DNA of 64,000 nt from Neoceratodus forsteri (GCA_016271365.2 CM057456.1:1391547501-1391611500), one strand, 5' to 3'; shown: positions 21,441 to 32,410, numbered from the stretch's first letter. Translations and numbers: made by a program. Notes: generated by a model not told the origin, from the sequence alone.

Positions 21441-22072
21441 CCTTTCCAATCCCTTCCCCCCATCCAGACCCTGACTACAGATGCTTCAGGGATGGTTTGG
21501 GGGGGGGGCTCCTCTGGAGACCCACAAGACTCTCGGGCTGTGGTCTCAGTCAGAAGTCTCCCTACACATAAATGTGTTGTAGATGAGGGCAGTGCTGTAT
21601 GCTCTTCAAGCCTTCCAGTACTTGCTGTGCGATGTCCCACAATTAGTCCAGTTGGACAATACGTGTATAGTCTGCTACTGAAACAAGCAAGGGGACACTC
21701 GCTCGTATCCCCTATGCAGGGGGATGATACGTGTTTGGAATTGGGCAATTCTGCATTGAATACACCTCATAGTGGTTCACGTAAAGGGCGTGCAAAACGT
21801 CCTAGCGGACAGTATCAGCTGCACCAGAGTAAGAGCCCATGAATGGGAGGTCAAGCAAGCAGTGGTTGAAAACATTTTCGACCTGTGGGGTCATCCAGAC
21901 CTGGATTTGTTCACCTCCCCATACAATGCAAAACTACCCAGGTTTTGCTCACTCGCTCGCTCCTGGGCATGGTGCATGGTGAGACAAGCAATCTCTTTGC
22001 TGGACAGGGAGTTTTTTGTATGCCTTCCCTCCCTTTCCAGTTCTGCAGAGGGTGCTGCTCTAACTTTAAGCG
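21441..22072 (+). pseudogene. DIRS A RNase H and methyltransferase-like region
   Basis: TLTTDASGMVWGGGSSG (about 21,470) is the first RNase H block, with the catalytic Asp kept. In later frames come LVQLDNTCIVCYWNKQGG (about 21,640) and DLDLFTSPYNAKLPRF (about 21,900). The last corresponds to VDLFASRENTKL in B, the start of the region that resembles phage-type Dam N6-adenine methyltransferases. The FPPF block is not intact. Confidence 0.7.
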
Positions 22073-23280
22073 GTGGGGGCTCACATGATTGTGATTACTT
22101 TGTATTGGCCTTGCCAGATATGGTTTCCGCTTCTCCTGCAGCTTGCAATGGAACCTCCTGTTCCCCTGCCACGATCTCCTGACTCAGGAGAGAGGCACAC
22201 TGGTCCATCCAGGGCTGAAGCCCCTTCACCTTCATGTGTGGCACCTTCTGACATAGTTGCTTCATGCTATGGAGTCTTCTCCAGAGTAGGTCAAGTCCTA
22301 GTGGAGGCTAGAAGGCCTTCCATGAGGATGATCTATGCTATGAAATGGAAGCATTTTTCCATTTGGGCAACTTCGAAGGGTTTGGACACTTTCTTGTGCC
22401 CTGTTCCTCAGGTCATGGAGTACTTGCTTCATCTCTCCAACCTGGGCCTAAGTTACTCTTCGCTGAAGGTTCACCTGTCTGCTATCTCTGCCTACCACAC
22501 CTTGGTGGAGGGCAAAGCTGTGGCTCAGCTGGAGGTCTCCAAAACTTTTTTGAAAGGGATTCTCCACCTGAAATCCCTGGTGCGCAGTCCCACACCACCT
22601 TGGGATCTTAATTTTATTTTAGAGAAATTTACCCTGCCTCCTTTTGAACCAGCTGGTAGTTGCAGTATGTGCTATTTATCTTGGAAGGGGCTCTTTTTAG
22701 TTGCTTCTGCTCAAAGGATTTCTGAGTTTCAGGCCCTGATGTGTAAGGAGCCTTATTTGATTTTTCAAAGAGACCGGGTGGCTCTCCCTACCAATCCTCA
22801 GTTTTTACCAAAAGTGGTTTCTGAGTTCACGTTGAATCAGTCAGTTCAACTGTCGGTGTATTACCCTGAGTTTTTTAGTGAGGGGGAGGCAATTCTGCAT
22901 ACTTTGGATGTTCACAAAATTTTGCATTACTACACTAACCATACCAAGTCTGTCCGAAAATTGGATCGGCTTTTTGTTTTTTTTGCACCCAAAATGGAGG
23001 GTGCAGCAGTTTCCAAACAGTGTTTATCTAAATGGTTGGCAAACTGTATTGTGTTCTGTTACCAGAAGTATGTCAAAACCCTCCCATGGGAGGTTAAGGA
23101 GCATTCTACTAAAGGCATGGCTGCTTCTACTGCTTGTTTCAGGAATGTGTCCACCACTGACATCTGTGTGGTGGCCACTTGGAGTTCTGTCCACACTTTC
23201 GCCTAGCATTACAGTCTGGACATTTCCTCTAGGTGCAGGGCTGGCTTTGGACTAGCTGTTCTCCAAGGCCTCCTGTCCTA
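22073..23280 (+). pseudogene. DIRS A tyrosine recombinase
   Basis: A single open frame of 377 codons (22,073-23,206) holds most of the recombinase: SMRMIYAMKWKHFSIWATS, LSAISAYHTLVEGKAV, FLVASAQRISEFQALM (first catalytic Arg), FLPKVVSEFTLNQSVQLSVY and KEHSTKGMAASTA. The HxxR box is HSTK, so the second Arg has become Lys. CVVATWSSVHTFA then meets a stop, followed by HYSLDI with the nucleophile Tyr. Two lesions, but this is one of the longest intact frames in the window. Confidence 0.85.
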
Positions 23281-23354
23281 AGCTCTCTGCTTTTCTGCAG
23301 ACCTTTCCTGCCTCCAGTGTTTCAGTTCCTTCTGATTTACACTGTTTGGAACTC

Positions 23355-23465
23355 AGTCCTCAAGTTATTACCTACTGCAAGAGCCCTCTCGAAGTAAGAT
23401 AGTACAGTTAAGTAGGCACTTACCGTAACAGTAGATCTTTGAGAGAGGCTCTTTCAATAGGTAAC
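23355..23465 (+). repeat. Internal complementary region of DIRS A
   Basis: It holds parts of both terminal repeats in opposite arrangement: AAGTTATTACCTACTGCAAGAGCC, then TTACCGTAACAGTAGATCTTTGAGAGAGGCTC. In DIRS elements such a region lets the ends be copied into a circle. Confidence 0.8.
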
Positions 23466-23596
23466 CTTTTTCCCACGCTCCTTCCCCCAACTTCTGCTGC
23501 TCTTCCTTTGTGACCTTATTTTGGCTCCAGGAGCCTCTTTCCTGTTCTCCTTCCGCTCTGCTAGAAGGTCTCCGGCAGGAGAACTGGAATGCGGGC

Positions 23597-23772
23597 ATGG
23601 GGACCGCCCACTATATAGTGTCATGCTGATGTCGGTCACATGATGTCGGGTGGGCGGTCCCCCACCAGACACTGCTAGCTAAAGTTTCTGTGTGGTCCAG
23701 ATGCCAGGGGGTGCAGTCCTCAAGTTTATTACCTACTGCAAGAGCCTCTCTCGAAGATCTACTGTTAAGGTA
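23597..23772 (+). repeat. Right inverted terminal repeat of DIRS A
   Basis: Inverted complement of 13,944-14,112; see that entry. Confidence 0.9.
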
Positions 23773-24586
23773 AGTTCTTATGTAACTGTACTTTTCTAAC
23801 CATAACTGTTCCAAAAATAGCCTTTTTCTAAAGATAATTTCTTTGAAAGGGTATTTTTTTAAATAAAAGCTTGAAGTCAGGCTGACATAGATATGTTCTA
23901 GCAATAGAGTTTTCTTGTATTGATATATAAAAATAATAAGGCTATAATTTACAAGTATATCGATACAGTTTTATTCAGCCAAGTGTTATACTCCAACCCC
24001 ATTATCTTTATTTTTTTTTTATGCTCCAACTCACCAGGACTGCCCCATCTGGTGGGCTACACCCAGCCCCATATACCCCAGTGCTTCCCACCTGCTTGAA
24101 CCCTTCTGCTTCACCGCCATAGGTGGGTTCCACCTAGCCTGGCTGCGGGGTCAGAGGAGTTGATGGCCCATCTGTACCATGGTCCAAGCCCATCCTCTTC
24201 ATCCTGCATATCCCAGGGCTTTTTTCCCTTGTTCCTTCTGCACACCTTGCAGATGTTTATATGAAAGGGGCATCAGTAGTGAATGCACATGCAGTTGTAT
24301 GTTGTCCCACAACACCCAACTGATATCTGCCCCTTCCACTTGTGAACCCCCTCTGCACAACCACCTGTGATCACCCAGGTGACAGTGTAGCAGTGGGGGT
24401 GTCAGCCCTCTCTCTCTCTCTCTCTAAGGCAGTAGTGTCCAGTGGGATGCTGAATACTCTCTTCCCCGCTAGCCCTTCTACTGAACCTCATTGCTGAATC
24501 TGGATCATCAGCATGCAGGCAGTAGTGCTACCCCTTCGCCACATGATGTAAATTCTTAAAGTTATCCTTACAGAGACAATATAGTA
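23773..24586. other. Unassigned, with a short (CT)n tract
   Basis: I recognise no gene or repeat end. A (CT)n tract of about 18 nt lies at 24,409-24,426. The part 24,020-24,370 is GC-richer than its flanks and could be an old SINE, but I cannot find both boxes. Confidence 0.4.
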
Positions 24587-25125
24587 TGATTGACATAAAG
24601 AATTCCTTTGTTTCCTGCCAATATAAGAAGATATATCACTCGTAAATTCCATGATGGACATCGCGATAAAAAAAGGAGCCAGTTCCTTAAACACGCCGAC
24701 ATGCCCCAATGCAGGCACCGCGGCCTATGTTTGTGATGCTGTAAAGCGAAGGCTGCGTGTGCATGCCCATTGATTTCAATGGATGACCTTTTCATACATT
24801 TATTAACACTTAGAATTGAGATTTTAATAAATGAAAGGAATCTCTTGACTAACAGGGTCTCTTTGATTTAATAAAATCTCAATTCTAGTGTTAAAAAAAA
24901 AAAAAAAAAATAGGAAAAAGTCACCCCATTGAAATCAATGGGGCATGACATGCAGCCTTCATTTTTATGACTTCACAAAATAGGGCTCTGCGTGTGCCTG
25001 TGTGGGGGCATGTCAGCGGCTTGTGGAACTGGCTCCTTTTTTTTACTGTGATGTCCGTTTTGGAATTTACAAGTGATGTATATTCTTTTATTGGCAGAAA
25101 ACAAAGGAATTCTTCATGTCAATCA
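24587..25125. mobile_element. Fold-back element (MITE-like), 539 bp
   Basis: The left arm (24,587-24,800) and the reverse complement of the right arm (24,905-25,125) match over about 210 bases. Shared blocks are TGATTGACAT.AAGAATTCC, GGAGCCAGTTCC and CCATTGATTTCAATGG. The centre (24,807-24,893) is a second hairpin around ACACT(T)AGAATTGAGATTTTA, followed by an A tract. There is no coding frame. I cannot fix a target duplication, so the transposon family is unknown. Confidence 0.85.
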
Positions 25126-26043
25126 ACTTCGGGGCAGGTGGGCTATCGCATATGTTGGGGGGAGCAGCAACCAGGAAGGCAAGATGATGCTCTTTAAAAT
25201 AAAGATACCAAATTTCATAAGAATTTGAATATTAAGACTTTTTTCAATTTCATTTCTAGTAATTTCCTACCATTTATTTATATCAAGACAGAACTATGAG
25301 AGATGTGCTAAATAAATACCCCTTACTATCACAGTTATGCCAGCATTTGCAATCATTTTATATCCAATTTTAAATAGTCTAGGAAGGGTCATATCTGCCC
25401 CTGTAAGTGTCTTGTGTTGTATAGTTTTGTTTTCTGCATATATAGATTTATCTGCATCTGTCCAAATCTTAGGAGAAAATGAGCAAGTACTGTTCATTTC
25501 CTGGTTCCATTAATTTTGACATATTCTGTCTTTGTTGATTATTTTTCCTAATTTGTTTTGCTAATGTTATGTAGATAAGATTTTTTTTTAAGTTTTTTTT
25601 TTTTTTAATATTTAGGTATATTTTGAGTATAGTCTTCTAACAGGTGTGACCAATTTGTAGGAGGGATATTATATGTCTGTTTAACAAAATATTTATACAA
25701 TCCTTTTAGAGTTCTGTACTCCCACCAAATTAATCTTAAATTTGAATGAATTTTATGTGGTTTTAGGTGGGAGTAGAGACCACTTTTCTCAGTTATTTGA
25801 AGCCATTTAGAAAGGAATTCTTCTCAAAAGTAGATTATTGTGTGATAAAATGGTGGTTAATGACCTAAAAGGTATCAGTCTACAAGGGAAGCCTCTTATT
25901 TGTGAAGGACTAATTAATATGTAAGTATGATGTACAATTCAAATTCCTTGGCCAGTCATTCAAGAACAGTGTTGTTACTTATGTTGGCTAAATTACATTT
26001 GATGGTTCAAAAATAAGTGTGTTCTTCTCTTACACAATGACAG
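25126..26043. other. Unassigned AT-rich intron sequence upstream of exon
   Basis: I see no repeat ends or long frames. The last 25 bases before the exon contain a pyrimidine-rich tract, TTCTTCTCTTAC, and end in ACAG. Confidence 0.5.
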
Positions 26044-26135
26044 GAATTAATGTTTGAAACTGCTAAAACAAAGAATGTAATCGAGGCAACAAACCGACCT
26101 AATCTGTACGAGAGACTGGAAGCTTTGCAGCAAAG
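26044..26135 (+). CDS. DNAH: Axonemal dynein heavy chain, internal exon (stem/linker region)
   Basis: A 92-nt exon with an AG acceptor (ACAG) after a pyrimidine tract and a GTATAT donor. It reads ELMFETAKTKNV then IEATNRPNLYERLEALQQ, with no stop, and ends after two bases of an Arg codon. Joined to the exon at 33,168 it gives [13 protein letters not shown] in frame. This is the N-terminal stem/linker region of axonemal dynein heavy chains, the motor ATPases of ciliary and flagellar outer arms. The wording fits the DNAH9/11/17 group; I cannot choose the paralogue. The protein should be about 4,400-4,500 residues, so this is under 1% of it. Confidence 0.9.
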
Positions 26136-26670
26136 GTATATGAATATCTTTCTATCTGCCAGTGTTGAATATACAGACTGTAAATGTGTAATACTTTGAC
26201 TGAAAATAAGGGCTGTCAGTGCAGTGGAAGCATGTTTCTGTTGGCAACCTGGTTCAGGAGCAGACTTTGGCAATATGGATCAGAGCAGCCAGCCAGCCCG
26301 CCTGGACGTGGGTGACATCTGGGTTCTGACTTCACACCACTCCTTTGTGGTGAAGGCTACTGTCTCTCTCTCTCTCAAGGTGAGGCCTATGCTCAGAGCA
26401 CATTGCAGAAGCAGAGACAGTACCCAACTTGGGGGGGAGGGGGCAAGGAGGAAACAGAAAAACCCTGTGTGCTCCAAGCAATCCAAATGATCACCTGTGG
26501 TGTCTTCGGGTCTTGCTCTGTACGGATACTTGCCAGCTTTGAAGTTGGGAAGAGCAGCTGACTGTGGTGGGAGTGACAGGCAGGGAGACCCAGCAGGAGG
26601 CTTGGGTGGCGGCTCGGAATACCAAGCAGCTTTATGAAAAGCAAGTCTGTGAAAATGAAGAATAATTTAT
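26136..26670 (+). other. Intron remnant, 5' side
   Basis: 535 bp of the 7,032-bp intron before DIRS B. The segment 26,290-26,400, with GGGTTCTGACTTCAC, a CT tract and CAAGGTGAGGCCTATG, vaguely resembles 36,150-36,250 and may be an old SINE. Confidence 0.5.
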
Positions 26671-26816
26671 ATTCTAGGAGCATGGATATGTTGTTCATCC
26701 ACACTCTTTGGCATGTCCCTTTCACCTTTAAGGATCACCGGAAGTCTTCAAGCTGGCTCCTCCCTCCCACCCGGGTGGTATATATACCTTGGCTCTGCCC
26801 CATGATGCCAGATCTT
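26671..26816 (+). repeat. Left inverted terminal repeat of DIRS B
   Basis: Nearly identical to the reverse complement of 32,411-32,556: ATGTTGTTCATCCACACTCT, GCATGTCCCTTTC, GATCACCGGAAGTCTTCAAG and CACCCGGGTGGTATATA. C and D have the same repeat. Confidence 0.92.
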
Positions 26817-26934
26817 CCTTCCACTGGAAGATTCAGGTTGCCTCCCTCGTGCATAGGCCCTGGCTTTCAAACCCTCGGTTGTGCGGAAACTTCGTATCTT
26901 TAGAGTTAGCGATGGCTTTTTCGCTTCCTCGATT

Positions 26935-29281
26935 ATGGAAGAAAAACCTTCCCTGGATTTCGCCGGTGCTCATGCAGCCAAAAGATGTCTCGTACCGATC
27001 CCTACTCCACTGCCTCGGTGTCGGCCACGGCACCTCGTCCTGCAGTTTCTGCTTGGCCTTCCATTCCAAAGTCCTGGACGACCGTCTTGCATGCTTACAA
27101 CTGGGGAAACCAGAGAAGAGGAATCCTCTGGTGAAATTTAAAGAGGATAGGTATGCGGTTTCCACAGCTGCGGGATCCGCCAAGCAATTGGAACGCATGC
27201 AAGCATTCTAGGAAGAAGCAGCTCGTGCTACAGGCTCTTCCCGAAGCTTCTTTGTTCCTCTCAACCTGGGCTCCACCTTCTCGGGTTCCTTCAGGGAATT
27301 GTGCCAGTCTGTTCCCCTCCAAGGGGAAGGCGCCTGCGGGCTCCTACTCTTCTCAATCCCATATTTGTGATAAGGATCTGAGCAAGTCTTCATCTCGACG
27401 AAGGCGCTCTTGGGACCGAGAGAAGTCTCAGTCCCAGGAGCACACGGTCTTAACTTTGGTCGAGATCGCTCCTTTGGCCACTGGCATCTCGGACCTCCCA
27501 TCTGGCCAGCCGATCGAGGATGTGGTCAACAAGGTCAGAATAGTTATTGACCCAATCGATCCTCTGTCGCCGACTCCGGTCGATGACTCTTTAGAGAGGA
27601 CTCCAGTCCTTGTTTTCCCCGATGAGGCCCAGCCTGCTGGAGTCCCCTTCGAGGATCCGATCCCAGACTCCAGGAAGTCACCGGTCCCGCCGGTGTCTCC
27701 AGACCGACCAGGTTGGCCTGCCCAATCTCAGTCGAGGTCTAGGACCCCCTTGTCCGACAGGCCATGGAAGAGTCACAAGAGCTCTAAGAAGAGGTGACGC
27801 CATCGGTCGTCCTCATTCTCCTCGGATGAGGAGAGGCTCTGGCAGAAACTCTGTCGGAGCTACAAGGACCTCATGTGGCAGCAGCTGATTCTGTCTGGGC
27901 ACAAGCCTACCACAGCTTTCTCCCAGGCCATTACTTGACTTTCGCCTCCCAGGCCGAAGCCGACTGCTTTGGAGTTGACCAAATTGGTTCCCCAGCCCAC
28001 TGAGCCGGCAAGACCACCTGTTCGGCCCATAACGGGGTCTCCTCTTATTGTGGTGGAACCACCTCCCAAGCAGCCTGTGAGAGGGGCTCCTTCCAAGGAA
28101 GACTGACTGGACACCAGGCTTCTCCGGCAGTTGTCAGTCACGGTCACCCCAGACTGCCCCCGGTGAGTCAAAGGTGACATGGGCGGTAGGCCGTTGTCTC
28201 CGGATTCTTCGGATTCGGACATCACCGGTCTTCATTCACATCCAGGGGATGATGATTTGACTGCTGGCCTAGAGACAGAGGAAGGTCCCTCGTCCTTTCA
28301 AGGGATCCTTCACCTCATCTCTGGGACTACAGGGATGCCCCTGGAGCCCATCCAGAAAAAGGTGGGAGTACCCTCTCACCGACATCCTCGAGAGAGGGGA
28401 TACCCTGACAGAGGCCTTTCCTCTGGCCGAGGCCATTGTTGGACTGGTCTTAGAACTTTGGCAGCATCCTGCCTCTTGTCCAGCTGCATCTGCCCGCATG
28501 ACCCACAAGTACACGGTGCCCATGACATCCCTTACGGGGTTCACAGAGCACCCTTCGGTCAAAAGCCTGGTGACCACCCCTGTGTTCAGGCATACTGGCA
28601 GTTCTGTCGATGCTGACCGACCTCCTGATAAAGAGTCCAAGCTCTTGGACCATTCAGCCAGGAAGGTCTATGCAGCTTCCTCCTTGGGCCTTTGTCAGGC
28701 AAGTTCGGCTGTCATCATGGCACACTCCTGTCACCCCCCTTCTGGGGTCGTGGGACAAGGTACTCCCACATCTCCCCATGGAGATGCAGATCATGGTCTA
28801 GCAAGTTCGGGATCAGGGCTGAGATGTTGCCAAACAGCAGCTCCAGATGGCCCTAGATCTTGGGGATTCTTGTGCCTGTTCGATGGCTGCCGCAGTTGCC
28901 TCTCATCGCAGGGCTTGGTTGAGGCTTTCCTCCTTCCCAGCAGATACCCAGCATAAATTAGCTGATGTGCCCTTCCTTGGGACCGACTTGTTTGGCCTGG
29001 GAGTGGCTGGTCACCTTCAACGCATTGAGCAGTCCAGTGCCACCTTGGACGCTACCTTTGCTAAGAGTTCTTTGGGCAAGAACCAGCAGAGGAAAAGGAA
29101 AAAGCTTCTTCAGCATTCTGCCCCTGCAACTCAGCAGTCCTCCTTTCAAGGCAGACATCGGCACCAGCAACAACAGCAGGCTCAAGCTTGGCACCCTCGG
29201 CCCAAGCAGGGTCCCCAACAGGCCTGTAAAGCAGGCCGAGATTCGGGTCCTAGATTCTCCTCCTCCAAGCCTGCTCAGTGA
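26935..29281 (+). pseudogene. DIRS B gag
   Basis: The start ATG (26,935) aligns with the gag starts of C and D. After six codons a single-base shift moves the Cys head (CSCSQKMSRTDP) into another frame. CLGVGHGTSSCSFCLAF and LQLGKPEKRNPL..K follow. The middle is Ser/Arg/Pro-rich. The C-terminal frame (28,847-29,281) has ALDLGDSCACSMAAAVASHR, FPADTQHKLADVPFLG, GHLQRIEQSSATLD and a Gln/His-rich tail. C and D share these blocks, so this is a typical DIRS gag, broken here by at least four shifts. Confidence 0.82.
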
Positions 29282-29329
29282 CGGGGCAGGGGCTGCCATC
29301 CCCGTTCCTGTCACGCCTGCTCTGGGTCC

Positions 29330-30118
29330 TCCCATGGGGGCCGGCTCCGACACTTTCTTTCTGGAAGTGGTCGGTCAGGGACTGCATCTGGAATTCAAGC
29401 AGTACCCTCCAAGCCGAGGCCGCGCCCCTTGGGAGGAACAAGTATATGCTCAGACCCAGTCGGCTCTGAGACTACGCTCAGCTCCTCCTCAAGGAAGCAG
29501 TAGTTCCAGTGGTGGATCCTCCAGCAGACCCAGGCTTTGTCTCGAGGTACTTGCTGGTGCCCAAGCGGATGGGGGAGCTGGAGCCCCATTCTAGATCGCA
29601 ATACCTGAATCAATATCTCAGGTCACACACCTTTCAGATGGTCACTCTGCCACAGATCATACCAGCCTTGGAGCGAAACATGTGGTTCTGTTCACTGGAT
29701 CTGCAGGATACATTCTTTCACATCCCAATCTGTCTGTCCCATCAGCGGTTCCTCCACTTCAGGGTCGAAGGGACCCAGTATGAGTTCCGAGCCATGCTGT
29801 TCGACCTGTCATCGGCCCCATGGGTCTTCACCAAATGCATTGCAGTGGTGGCGGCCCATCTCCGGCATCGGGGTCAGAATTTACCCCTACCTCGACGATT
29901 GGCTCCTAGCAGGCTCCACTCAACAGGAAGTGGAGAGGTCCAGGGACCTGGCCCTCCAGACCTGCTCTCAACTCAGCCTTCTGATCAATGAGGCCAAGTC
30001 AGAACTCATGCCTTCTCAGGTGATGGACCTTATTGGCGCAGAGCACGACTCTTGTCAAGCCAGAGCTTGGCTCCCGGCAGATAGGGCAGAGGTTCTTCTC
30101 TCCTCCTTTGCCAAATAA
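29330..30118 (+). pseudogene. DIRS B reverse transcriptase
   Basis: From 29,509: VSRYLLVPKRMGE, LPQIIPALERNMWFCSLDLQDTFFHIPI (read as two blocks; first catalytic Asp in LDLQD), YEFRAMLFDLSSAPWVFTKC. A shift near 29,870 leads to IYPYLDDWLLAGSTQQEVE, with the catalytic DD intact, then LLINEAKSEL and the LIGAE block. Apart from the shift and a stop at 30,116 the domain is well kept. It would copy the element RNA in the nucleus or cytoplasm. Confidence 0.88.
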
Positions 30119-30199
30119 TTTCTGGTTGGGTACTTGCACCCTGCCCAGAACTTTCTACGTCTTCTGGGTTACATGGCGGGGTGCACCTCAGTGGTCCAT

Positions 30200-31170
30200 T
30201 GGGCTCGGTTACACATTCGCCCCCTCCAATGGGAGCTGGCCATCCAGTAGACTCAGCGCCATGGTCACTTCGACCAGCTGGTCACTGTAACCCAGAAGAT
30301 GTGGGATGCTCTCCAATGGTGGACCGTCCCAGACCGGTTGCAGAAAGGGATCCCGTTTGTCCACCCCGAGCCGGTGGTCATCCTCACGACTGATGCCTCT
30401 CTTATGGGCTGGGGAGCCCAAATGGGGACAAAAGGGCCCACGGGCTCTGGACCCCCGAGGAGACCTGATGCCACATCAATCTGTTGGAGTTCAGAGCAGT
30501 CAGACTGGCACTGTCAGCTTTCGCTCCTCAGCTCCAGGGTCAAGTGGTTCAAGTCCAGATGGACAATACCACAACCATGTACTACCTCAACAAACAGGGC
30601 AGCACGCACTCCTGTTTGCTATGCAAGGAGGTGCTCCATGTCTGGACCCTCGTCAGCCAGTTGGAGGCAGATCTCCTAGCCATCCATGTGGCAGGAACCT
30701 CAAACCATCTGGCGAATGCTCTCAGCTGCGTAGGCCAGACATCCCATGAGTGGTCTGTCCATCCAGAGGTAGCTTACAGCCTGTTCTCCCATTGGGGCAA
30801 ACCGATGGTGGACCTGTTTGCCTCCAGGGAAAACACCAAGCTGATGCTGTTTCATGCCCAACCCCCTCAGCAGGGCTCGTTGCAGGGGGATGCTTTCTCA
30901 AGGCCGTGGACCCCAGGCCTCCTCTACGCCTTCCCTCCATTTCTCTTGATCCACAAGGTGCTTCTCAAGGTGAGGAGGGGCAAGGTGAAGGTGATCCTGG
31001 TAGCCCCAGACTGGCCGTGCCAGTTCTGGTATCCAGCTCTCCTCAGCCTCAGCTGCAGGCACCCAGACCGGCTTTGCACACGCCCGGACCTGATATCACT
31101 CAATCAGTGGAAGGTATTCCATCTCGACCTTCAGTCCCTACACCTCACAGCCTGGTACCTGAGCGGCTAG
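30200..31170 (+). pseudogene. DIRS B RNase H and Dam-like methyltransferase region
   Basis: The RNase H start is VVILTTDASLMGWGAQMG (about 30,375). After a shift, the 228-codon frame 30,484-31,170 reads MEFRAVRLAL (catalytic Glu), VQVQMDNTTTMYYLNKQG (third acidic residue) and VAGTSNHLANALS. Then come MVDLFASRENTKLMLFH, GDAFSRPW, YAFPPFLLIHKVLLKV and VILVAPDWPCQFWYP. This second half resembles phage-type Dam N6-adenine methyltransferases, with FPPF in place of the usual (D/N)PP(Y/F). Such a domain is known in vertebrate DIRS elements; its role there is not settled. Confidence 0.82.
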
Positions 31171-32207
31171 AGTTCCAGGCTTTGGGTCTTTCTGAGGATG
31201 TCTCCACCATGGTGGAGGCATCCAGAAAGGAACTGACCAGGAAATGTTATGCCTTTAAATGGAAAAGGTTTTCCATTTGGTGTCAGGGTAAGGGCCTGGA
31301 CCCTTTATTCTGTTCAGTGGCTAGCATTCTTGACTACCTTTGGTCTCTCCCCAAAGGAGGTCTCCAGTCATCGACCATTAGGCTGCACCTGGCAGCCATC
31401 TCTGCTTACCGGGCTTGGGCCTGTCAGCCAACGTTGGCGCAGGAGACAGTGGTCGGGCACTTTTTCAAAGGCCTGGATCACATATCCCCTCTGCTGCGTG
31501 AACCTCCACCTCCACGAGATCTACTGCTGATACTGGCAAAGCTCATGGTCAAGCCAGTCAAACCTATGCACAAGTGTGAGTTGTCACACTTGTCATGGAA
31601 GATGGCCTTCTTGGTTGCTATCATGTCTGCCAGAAGGACAGGGGAGCTCCAGGTGCTTTCAGTGGACTCCAATTATCTGGTCTTTCACAGGGACAAGGTT
31701 GTGATATGCCCCCACCTGAAATTCCTTCAGAAGGTGGTGTCAGAGTTTCACCTTAACCAGGTGTTAACTCTGCCAGTTTACTACCCTAATTACACCACGG
31801 AGGCTGAGTACAGGCTCCATACTTTGGACCTGAGATGTGCTCTCTACTGTTATAAGGAGAGGATGGCAAAAATTCGGGGAGTGGTTCGCCAGCTGTTTGT
31901 CACCTACTCTGAAGCCGCTTCTGGCAGACCTGCAGTGAAGTGGACTGTTGCAAGATGGATTACATCATGCATAGGTCTGTGCTATGAGTTGGTGGGCAAG
32001 GAACCTCCCAGAGGGATAAGAGCTCATTCTACCCACCATACTGCTGCATCAGTGGCTGCTTCCAAGGACATCCCTATCGAGGAAATCTGTCGGGCTGCTA
32101 CCTGGAAGTCAGCAAACACCTTCATTACCCATTACTACATCGAGCTTGAGACGTGCCGGGATGCTGGTTTTGGGGCCTCAGTTCTCCAATCTCTGTTCCC
32201 CAAGTAG
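30750..32207 (+). CDS. DIRS B tyrosine recombinase, uninterrupted frame
   Basis: A 485-codon open frame, the longest in the window. The first 420 nt overlap the RNase H/methyltransferase frame in another phase, an arrangement seen in DIRS elements. The recombinase proper begins at about residue 130: VPERLEFQALGLSEDV, RKCYAFKWKRFSIWCQ, LHLAAISAYRAW. MSARRTGELQVLS holds the first catalytic Arg (295 or 296). AHSTHHTAASVAA is the HxxR box, but its Arg is His (429). The nucleophile is in ITHYYIE (Tyr 462). With that Arg changed, strand exchange is probably lost although the frame is open. The true start may be internal. Confidence 0.85.
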   Translation: MVCPSRGSLQPVLPLGQTDGGPVCLQGKHQADAVSCPTPSAGLVAGGCFLKAVDPRPPLRLPSISLDPQGASQGEEGQGEGDPGSPRLAVPVLVSSSPQPQLQAPRPALHTPGPDITQSVEGIPSRPSVPTPHSLVPERLEFQALGLSEDVSTMVEASRKELTRKCYAFKWKRFSIWCQGKGLDPLFCSVASILDYLWSLPKGGLQSSTIRLHLAAISAYRAWACQPTLAQETVVGHFFKGLDHISPLLREPPPPRDLLLILAKLMVKPVKPMHKCELSHLSWKMAFLVAIMSARRTGELQVLSVDSNYLVFHRDKVVICPHLKFLQKVVSEFHLNQVLTLPVYYPNYTTEAEYRLHTLDLRCALYCYKERMAKIRGVVRQLFVTYSEAASGRPAVKWTVARWITSCIGLCYELVGKEPPRGIRAHSTHHTAASVAASKDIPIEEICRAATWKSANTFITHYYIELETCRDAGFGASVLQSLFPK

Positions 32208-32229
32208 GGTGTGTGCACCTTGCCTCCCT

Positions 32230-32360
32230 CCTCCTGGAGAACTGCTAGGAGACTGCCAAAGAGTGTGGATGAACAACATATCCACGCTCCTAGGAGAACA
32301 GGTTACTCACCTGTAACAGTAGTTCTAGGCGTGGTATATGTTGTTCATCCACACGGACCC
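32230..32360 (+). repeat. Internal complementary region of DIRS B
   Basis: GAGTGTGGATGAACAACATAT, then CACCTGTAACAGTAGTTCTAGG, then ATATGTTGTTCATCCACACGG. It puts pieces of both termini side by side, as in A, D and E. Confidence 0.8.
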
Positions 32361-32410
32361 ACCTGACCTCCCTGGCTGCGGACGCACACAACCTGGCTTC
32401 CAGTGGGCTA

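Larger units (their letters stand above)
13944..23772 (+). mobile_element. DIRS element A
   Basis: A complete-ended DIRS retrotransposon on the + strand. It has inverted terminal repeats of about 170 bp, a gag split by a CR1 LINE, RT, RNase H, YR and an internal complementary region at 23,355-23,465. Without the 3.5 kb LINE it is about 6.3 kb, a normal DIRS length. The terminal sequence (TCGAGAGAGGCTCTTGCAGTAGGTAAT) differs from that of B-F, so it is a separate subfamily. Coding parts have stops, frameshifts and changed catalytic residues. Confidence 0.9.
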
